From contig CAZKOM010000040.1 in NCBI GenBank assembly GCA_964554385.1, forward strand, positions 1 through 19,155: 19,155 nucleotides of DNA, given 5' to 3'. Position numbers and translations under genes: made by a program. Source of the stretch: JAGKXC01 sp964554385 (lineage in GTDB: Bacteria > Bacteroidota > Bacteroidia > NS11-12g > UBA955). Each line of letters opens with the position of its first letter. Position 1 is the first letter of the stretch. The notes beneath the pieces are model-generated. The model was given only the letters and a program-made list of their open reading frames with translations, had not been told where the DNA came from and ran no database searches. This document shows positions 14,832 through 19,155 of the stretch, one piece after another.

Positions 14832-15221
14832 TTATTTTTTGTAACGTAGCAAAACAAAACCAATCCAAATCCATCCAGCAATCATTGCTAGTCCTCCAAA
14901 TGGAGTCACAATAGCGAATTTAGTGATTGATGGATGGATTTGTTTGTTTAGTGCAACGAGCCAAAGACTTATAGAAAATATAAAAGCCCCAATTACTATC
15001 ATAGTGATTGGGGTTTTTTGTACAGTCTTATTTATTTCCGAGCTGCTACCAATAAACAGCAATCCTAAAGCATTAAAACAAAAATATAAACAAGCGGTCT
15101 TCCATACATCTAAATAATGAGGGGTAAGTGATTTCTCTAAAAGGTGTGCTCCCAATGCCCCGAATGCAATGGAAACCCCCAACATGATTGCTCCCAAACC
15201 TTGATATTTATGGCTGTTCAT
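14832..15221 (-). CDS. DUF423 family integral membrane protein (YgdD-like)
   Basis: 129 residues, the typical length of DUF423, with four hydrophobic helices. The family motifs are clear: GALGAHLLEKSLTP near residues 22-35, WKTACLYFCFNALGLLF in helix 2, FSISLWLVAL in helix 3, and VTPFGGLAMIAGWIWIGF in helix 4. Its function is unknown in any organism that I can name. It starts 63 nt after the metalloprotease stop on the same strand and is convergent with the FKBP-like lipoprotein gene. The coding strand contains an unusual hairpin at about 14987-15013, described separately. Confidence 0.92.
   Translation of the reverse strand: MNSHKYQGLGAIMLGVSIAFGALGAHLLEKSLTPHYLDVWKTACLYFCFNALGLLFIGSSSEINKTVQKTPITMIVIGAFIFSISLWLVALNKQIHPSITKFAIVTPFGGLAMIAGWIWIGFVLLRYKK
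14987..15019 (+). terminator. Intrinsic-terminator-like hairpin inside the DUF423 gene, plus-strand orientation
   Basis: CCCCAAT-T-ACT and AGT-G-ATTGGGG form an 11-pair stem (one T-G pair) with the five-base loop ATCAT. It is followed directly by six Ts (15014-15019). On the plus strand it would stop read-through from the ABC-F/FKBP transcription unit about 220 nt past the last stop codon. On the minus strand the stem is followed only by CTTTTA, so termination within DUF423 itself should be weak. Structure and T-run are seen directly; activity is inferred. Confidence 0.6.
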
Positions 15222-15284
15222 TATCTTTTATTTAGTTGTTTTTTGCCTCTAACTGCCCACGATAGTTAAAAATCGCAACCCGGA

Positions 15285-17915
15285 CTAATCGTCTAACGCT
15301 TTCTCGATATTCAACAAAACAAATGCACGATGCGCTTTTACTTCTGCCGAGTTGCCGGGTGCAGCCTTTAACATTTTTTGAATAGATAATAAATTGGAAT
15401 ACGCTGCAGCTCTACTGATGGCATCATAACCGGATTTGCTTTCTTTATCGGCCATGCGGATTAATCGACTTACATACATTTCTTGCAACAACATTCTGTG
15501 GGTATTAACGGTAGGTGTATTTAAATCAGCAGAGAAAATACCGGTTGTTAATTGGTCAACTACTTCCTGCACCGAAAGTCGGTTTCCGTACAATCTTGAG
15601 TCCGTAATACGCAATAGAGTTTTTGGATTTAGAACATGGTCTAAAACACCGCTTTGCATAGCCATCACTCTTGCATGCAATTTAGGGTCTTCTTCTTTGG
15701 CAAAGAAGCCGAAACCACGACGTTGGGTTTGCAAGTAGGGTATAATATCGGCAGGAACTTCCATGGCATTGGGCGCAAATGCATATTGATTGAGAGCGTC
15801 CAAGGCTTGTTTTTGTTGAGTGTAAGAAACAGGAGTGTAGGGATAAGGTGCGTTTGCTTGGCCGGGTAAAGGTCTGCTAACATAAACGCCTCCAATGTAT
15901 CTTGAAATCACGCCCATCATTGTGCTGTAGTTACCGCTCAATACACCAAACGTAGAAATTAATTCTTGAAAACCGGCATCACCAGAAAAATCTGTAGGCT
16001 TTAAATTTTTCATTAATGATTGAGTTAACTGAACCCGCTCAATACCATACGTTATTGCATCCGAGCTTAAATCGTTTACCATTACGCGTGGATCGATACC
16101 TTTTCCTGGGTTTCTCATATCATCAGCGTCGTTACCAAAAGTTAAAGCAGGATCAATATTTTTTTCGGCAATTTTACGCAGTCTTTCTTTTTCTGTTTTT
16201 TCGTCGTTACTGCCAATACTATAACCGTATTCAATTACCCATTTATCGTAAGGACCGGGTGTGGTCTGACAGAATTGAACCGGTTTGCCTTGAGGATGAA
16301 TGTTGATCGCTGGATAATCCATTACTGAACCAATTAAGCCGTTGGCCTGGGTATGATTGCGGTCTTTTAATTGCTCGGGAGAATTCAATTGAGAGGCTTT
16401 CATGTTATGCATCAATCCCAAGGTGTGACCCATTTCATGCAATACTAAATAATGGATAGATTCTTCAATTAATCTCGATTTTTCACTTTCAGGAGCTGCG
16501 GCAGCAGCGAGTAAGGTTTGGCCAAATAAGGTTTCTGCATGTAAATGTTCACCGGCAGAACAGCTACCTAAATGATTGGCAACTTGATTATGGGATAACT
16601 CTTCAGATTCGTTGTGGTTTTCACCTTCAGTGAATTGTAATCCTGTTTTGAATATTTTTTCGAATTTGAAACGATTGGTTAAGAATACAAATTCAAACAT
16701 GATATCTGCACCCAAAATTTCACCGGTACGAGGATTAACAAAGCTTGGGCCATAACCGCCAAAAGGAGGATTAGGAGATGAAGTCCAGCGTAAAACGTTA
16801 TAGCGAATATCACCAGCATCCCAAGACGCGGTATCGGGTTGTTCAAATACCTGAACGGCGTTGATGAATCCTAAGGGTTCAAAGGCCTTGTTCCATTCTA
16901 ATGCTGCTTTTTTAATCGTTTCTCTGTATTCTTTTGGGGTAGTGTTTTCAATCCACCAAGTGATGGGTTTTACGGGTTCGCTTTTGGCCGCCGATGGATC
17001 TTTCTTTTCCAAATTCCAACGATGAATTAAATCCCGGTAGTTGGCAGATTCCGTAGACGTCATGTCGTTTACTTGCTCAGTAAAATAACCCAAACGAGGA
17101 TCATCCAAACGAGGTTGGAAGTTGTTTTTGGGCATACGGATTAAACTGTGCTGCAACAAAATGCTAACGGATCTTTCATCGGTTACCTCGTTGCCTCCTC
17201 CCGCGGATGGAGCTGGATTGTCGTACACATAACGAACAACCAAATCCATATTTTCAGGATAGTTCTTTATTCGGTTATATTGTGTTTTCCCCTTAGTTAG
17301 GTTCCCTAATTTGAATCCTTCAGAACCAGGTCTTCCACCTTCTTTAATTTGGTGTAGTTTCTCGGATAAAAATAATTCATCGGCATCAATTAAATAATCC
17401 TTTGTTTTCTTGTTCTCCGCTACAATTTTCTCAAATCCCAAAGGCGAATTAGATATGTTGGCCTCAGCACTTTTTGAAATAGCATTGTTAGGATCGAAAT
17501 AGAAAGCCGTGTTTATTTGTTCGAATTCTAAATTGCCGTAGGATTTCTTGATAGTAAAAATTCTAGACCCTCTAAATTGTCCGCGGTGATGTCCTGCGGC
17601 AATAACACCGTTTTCGGTATACGTAAAGTGGATGAACTCTTGATTTAACTGACTATCATTTACAAGCATGAACAGTCTACCATCGGTTGTATCTCTGTAT
17701 AAAGTAAACAAACCTGGTAATTTAATGCAGTTTTTGGTTTTACTTTCAATGGTAGCTGTTTTGTTCTTATCTGCATCAGCGGGAGCTGCAGCGGCAGCAG
17801 ATGCAGGCGCAGGTTTTTTCTTTTTACTGATATCTAAGCTGTTTGCAAACAAGGATACACTGATCGAAGCGGTAACTACTACTGCTGTAGTTATATATAA
17901 ACTTGGTTTTTTCAT
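15285..17915 (-). CDS. Secreted zinc-dependent metalloprotease, DUF5117/DUF4953 type
   Basis: The start at ATG 17915 (876 aa) is chosen over 17999 because it opens with a proper signal peptide (MKKPSLYITTAVVVTASISV) and avoids overlapping the PIN toxin gene. A Lys stretch and an Ala/Pro-rich linker (about 28-50) follow, then a beta-rich N-terminal region and a metzincin-like domain. The zinc motif is HEMGHTLGLMH: His493, Glu494, His497 and His503. A Met-turn-like SVMDYP lies about 40 residues later. This layout matches the large Bacteroidetes metalloprotease family with DUF5117, DUF5118 and DUF4953 regions, whose substrates are not defined as far as I know. The protein probably acts in the periplasm or outside the cell. 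It begins 31 nt after the toxin stop and could share its transcript. Confidence 0.9.
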   Translation of the reverse strand: MKKPSLYITTAVVVTASISVSLFANSLDISKKKKPAPASAAAAAPADADKNKTATIESKTKNCIKLPGLFTLYRDTTDGRLFMLVNDSQLNQEFIHFTYTENGVIAAGHHRGQFRGSRIFTIKKSYGNLEFEQINTAFYFDPNNAISKSAEANISNSPLGFEKIVAENKKTKDYLIDADELFLSEKLHQIKEGGRPGSEGFKLGNLTKGKTQYNRIKNYPENMDLVVRYVYDNPAPSAGGGNEVTDERSVSILLQHSLIRMPKNNFQPRLDDPRLGYFTEQVNDMTSTESANYRDLIHRWNLEKKDPSAAKSEPVKPITWWIENTTPKEYRETIKKAALEWNKAFEPLGFINAVQVFEQPDTASWDAGDIRYNVLRWTSSPNPPFGGYGPSFVNPRTGEILGADIMFEFVFLTNRFKFEKIFKTGLQFTEGENHNESEELSHNQVANHLGSCSAGEHLHAETLFGQTLLAAAAAPESEKSRLIEESIHYLVLHEMGHTLGLMHNMKASQLNSPEQLKDRNHTQANGLIGSVMDYPAINIHPQGKPVQFCQTTPGPYDKWVIEYGYSIGSNDEKTEKERLRKIAEKNIDPALTFGNDADDMRNPGKGIDPRVMVNDLSSDAITYGIERVQLTQSLMKNLKPTDFSGDAGFQELISTFGVLSGNYSTMMGVISRYIGGVYVSRPLPGQANAPYPYTPVSYTQQKQALDALNQYAFAPNAMEVPADIIPYLQTQRRGFGFFAKEEDPKLHARVMAMQSGVLDHVLNPKTLLRITDSRLYGNRLSVQEVVDQLTTGIFSADLNTPTVNTHRMLLQEMYVSRLIRMADKESKSGYDAISRAAAYSNLLSIQKMLKAAPGNSAEVKAHRAFVLLNIEKALDD

Positions 17916-17946
17916 ACAATTTTGGAAGAGGTGCAATTTACAACAA

Positions 17947-18351
17947 TTACAATGCTTTTTTATTATCAGGTAGGTATCGAACGTTGCCGTATAAATCAAA
18001 TTGTTTATCGGCGGAAATCACGGGAATATTTTTACTTAAGGATTGAACAATAATAATCCGATCAAAGGGATCACCGTGGTAGTGGGGTAGGGTACTTAGT
18101 TGAATGCAATCTTGGGTATCAATAGGCAGGAAGTTCCAACCACAGCGCTCAATCAAATATAAAAAATGAGCCCAATCAGTATGTAGTTTTAGTTTGTTAA
18201 GGCTAATTTTAATTGATATTTCCAATAAAGAACTATGGCTAATAAAAATAGTGTTTTCTGGATTTTCTATCACACCTAAGAACTCGCCGGATAGTTTGTC
18301 ATCAGCGCCAAAATACCACAATATAATATGTGTATCTAGGATGAGATTCAT
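17947..18351 (-). CDS. PIN-domain ribonuclease toxin (type II toxin-antitoxin, VapC-like)
   Basis: A 134-residue PIN domain of normal length. The acidic active-site residues are in place: Asp6 (LDTHIILW), Glu44 (LLEISIK), Asp94 and Asp97 (HGDPFDR), and Asp115 (SADKQFD). The LDTHIILWYF and HGDPFDRIIIVQS forms belong to the PIN group commonly paired with DUF2281 antitoxins. Toxins of this class cleave RNA, often tRNA, when their antitoxin is lost. The start overlaps the stop of the upstream antitoxin gene by 4 nt (ATGA), so translation is coupled. The metalloprotease gene follows 31 nt downstream. Nothing suggests inactivation. Confidence 0.92.
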   Translation of the reverse strand: MNLILDTHIILWYFGADDKLSGEFLGVIENPENTIFISHSSLLEISIKISLNKLKLHTDWAHFLYLIERCGWNFLPIDTQDCIQLSTLPHYHGDPFDRIIIVQSLSKNIPVISADKQFDLYGNVRYLPDNKKAL

Positions 18352-18815
18352 GGCATATACTCGCTGAATTGCGCCAAAGGTTCATCGAAGTCGGGTGCGA
18401 TTTGAATTTTATCTTTCAGTGCTCCATGCATGGTAGTTTTTAAGTTGACTTTGTCTTCGCGAGCGATAAACTCCATGTATCGCAGCACATTTTGTTGACT
18501 TTCAATGGATAATTGGGCGGCGATGGTTTGTATTTTTTGCAAATAGATTGGCTGTGAATATTCCACAAAGGGTTCTAATATTTCATTGGGAGTTGGATTT
18601 TTTGTCGATTTATCGATTTTGGTATTTTGACTGTTAGCGATATATACGTTGGTTCCTTCTGGATTCGAATTAGTTGGTTCCTCCTTCGTCTCACAATAGC
18701 TTAACATCAAGACTTCCACTACTTCGCTAAAACTTTTATGTTCTCGTTGCGCCCAGTACTTTGATTTTTCATGTATATGGGGAGAAATGGTTATGTTTAC
18801 CCTGATTTTATTCAT
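18348..18815 (-). CDS. Composite antitoxin: ribbon-helix-helix N-terminus with DUF2281/VapB-like tail
   Basis: 155 residues, longer than an ordinary VapB. Residues 1-45 (MNKIRVNITISPHIHEKSKY, then WAQREHKSFSEVVEVLM) look like a DUF6364-type ribbon-helix-helix DNA-binding domain. Residues 45-80 are a polar Asn/Thr/Pro-rich linker. Residues 88-125 (IQTIAAQLSIESQQNVLRYM) look like a helical region. The end (APDFDEPLAQFSEYM) is the toxin-binding tail seen in DUF2281 antitoxins. It would neutralise the PIN toxin encoded immediately downstream (4-nt overlap) and repress the pair by binding the inverted repeat upstream. Family labels are recognised from motifs, not by search. Confidence 0.82.
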   Translation of the reverse strand: MNKIRVNITISPHIHEKSKYWAQREHKSFSEVVEVLMLSYCETKEEPTNSNPEGTNVYIANSQNTKIDKSTKNPTPNEILEPFVEYSQPIYLQKIQTIAAQLSIESQQNVLRYMEFIAREDKVNLKTTMHGALKDKIQIAPDFDEPLAQFSEYMP

Positions 18816-18819
18816 AGTA

Positions 18820-18827
18820 CAAAATTA
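18820..18827 (-). promoter_or_regulatory. -7 box of the toxin-antitoxin promoter
   Basis: On the minus strand this reads TAATTTTG, an exact TAnnTTTG match. It ends only 5 nt before the antitoxin ATG at 18815, so the transcript may be leaderless or nearly so. No TTG is found at the usual -33 distance. Confidence 0.4.
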
Positions 18828-18831
18828 ATGT

Positions 18832-18856
18832 TGTGTATATAATTAAAAAATACACA
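18832..18856. promoter_or_regulatory. Candidate autoregulatory operator of the toxin-antitoxin pair
   Basis: Perfect inverted repeat TGTGTAT (18832-18838) and ATACACA (18850-18856), with an 11-nt AT-only centre. It lies directly upstream of the candidate -7 box of the antitoxin gene, where the -33 region would be. Ribbon-helix-helix antitoxins usually bind such paired sites, so autoregulation is expected. The rest of the gap to the tRNA promoter holds only a 40-codon frame that I reject. Confidence 0.5.
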
Positions 18857-19001
18857 CGTATCAAAAAATGGCTGATTTTTTTGCATTTATCGCAAAAACA
18901 AGCTCTTTCTCAATGAAAGTATTTGTTGGTTGGGAGGCATTATGAATCAAATAGATTCAAGCGATAAAAAATCACGACAATTACTTTCTCCGATATTTTT
19001 T

Positions 19002-19032
19002 TTGACATTTAAGGATATTTTTCTTACTTTTG
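19002..19032 (+). promoter_or_regulatory. Bacteroidetes-type promoter of tRNA-Arg
   Basis: TTG (19002-19004, in TTTGACA), 20 nt, then TACTTTTG (19025-19032), an exact TAnnTTTG match with canonical spacing. Transcription should start near 19037-19039, about 42 nt before the mature tRNA. It is the best promoter match in the window. Confidence 0.72.
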
Positions 19033-19040
19033 CAACCCGT

Positions 19041-19071
19041 TTAAGAAAGACATTCTCAGTCTGATTCTTAA
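19041..19071 (+). repeat. Hairpin in the tRNA-Arg 5' leader
   Basis: TTAAGAA-AGAC pairs with GTCT-(GA bulge)-TTCTTAA around the loop ATTCTCA, giving an 11-pair stem with a 2-nt bulge. It lies between the predicted transcript start and the mature 5' end, 9 nt before the tRNA, with no T-run after it. It probably folds in the precursor RNA; its role is unknown. Confidence 0.5.
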
Positions 19072-19080
19072 GCAAACCAA

Positions 19081-19154
19081 GCACTCGTAGCTCAATTGGA
19101 TAGAGCATCTGACTACGGATCAGAAGGTTTGGGGTTCGAATCCCTACGAGTGCA
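19081..19154 (+). tRNA. tRNA-Arg (anticodon ACG)
   Basis: A full 74-nt cloverleaf. The acceptor stem GCACTCG/CGAGTGC is perfect, the D stem is GCTC/GAGC, and the anticodon stem TCTGA/TCAGA encloses the loop CTACGGA. The anticodon ACG is at 19115-19117, decoding CGN arginine codons after A34 deamination. The variable loop is AGGTT, and the T arm is TGGGG-TTCGAAT-CCCTA. The discriminator is A19154. The window ends one base later, so whether CCA is encoded cannot be judged. Confidence 0.97.
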
Positions 19155-19155
19155 C

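Noticed and set aside
17668..17973. Plus-strand open frame of 101 codons with an alanine-rich stretch.
   Set aside because: It is the shadow of the Ala/Pro-rich linker and signal peptide of the metalloprotease on the opposite strand.
17916..17999. Upstream ATG at 17999 for the metalloprotease.
   Set aside because: It would overlap the toxin gene by 53 nt and place 28 Cys- and His-containing residues before an otherwise perfect signal peptide.
18942..19064. A 40-codon plus-strand frame preceded by GGGAGG five bases before its ATG.
   Set aside because: It runs through the tRNA-Arg promoter and leader hairpin and has no promoter of its own. Bacteroidetes rely little on Shine-Dalgarno sequences, so the GGGAGG is weak support.
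1..19155. CRISPR array, insertion sequence, prophage or integrative element.
   Set aside because: No regularly spaced direct repeats, transposase or integrase motifs, or tRNA-derived attachment repeats were found. The toxin-antitoxin pair near the tRNA is the only hint of mobility and is not sufficient.

Overview
The window looks like a Bacteroidota (Bacteroidetes) chromosome fragment, possibly of the Chitinophagales/Sphingobacteriales type. Indicators are AT-rich coding, TTG-N19/20-TAnnTTTG-type promoters instead of E. coli-type ones, a secreted multi-domain protein with a probable type IX secretion C-terminal domain, NUDIX-type sugar regulators, a DUF4953/DUF5117-type zinc metalloprotease and a YbiT-like ABC-F gene. 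A run of ten Ns (13723-13732) shows it is a scaffold from a draft or metagenome assembly. The assignment rests on pattern recognition, not on a search.

Region 1 (1-3838, minus strand) is a tightly packed operon: a membrane-anchored SGNH protein, an MBOAT O-acyltransferase (1-nt overlap, TAATG) and a larger SGNH/GDSL hydrolase that runs off the left edge. The layout is that of an envelope polysaccharide or peptidoglycan O-acetylation machine. Divergent from it (3925-6660, plus) is a large secreted protein with a gingipain-like (C25) fold that seems to lack both catalytic residues, followed by Ig/PKD-like modules and a T9SS-type tail.

Region 2 (6760-12299) is a disaccharide phosphorolysis cassette. 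A BadF-type sugar kinase, beta-phosphoglucomutase and GH65 maltose phosphorylase form one minus-strand operon (11401 to 7586). It is flanked by two paralogous NUDIX/winged-helix regulators, one downstream on the same strand and one divergent. Together the enzymes could turn maltose plus phosphate into two glucose 6-phosphates for one ATP. A shared 15-bp near-palindrome lies in front of both regulators, and at 11437-11451 it covers the -33 box of the kinase promoter.

Region 3 (12352-15221) has an ABC-F translation factor (interrupted by the assembly gap) with an FKBP-N lipoprotein 15 nt downstream, then a convergent DUF423 membrane protein. The DUF423 gene carries an intrinsic-terminator-like hairpin pointing along the plus strand.

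Region 4 (15285-19155) has a secreted zinc metalloprotease. Upstream of it on the same strand is a type II toxin-antitoxin pair (PIN toxin, composite antitoxin) with an inverted repeat in its promoter region. At the right edge is tRNA-Arg(ACG), with a clear Bacteroidetes promoter and a hairpin in its leader. No CRISPR array, insertion sequence or integrase was seen, and no gene-free stretch exceeds 300 bases.
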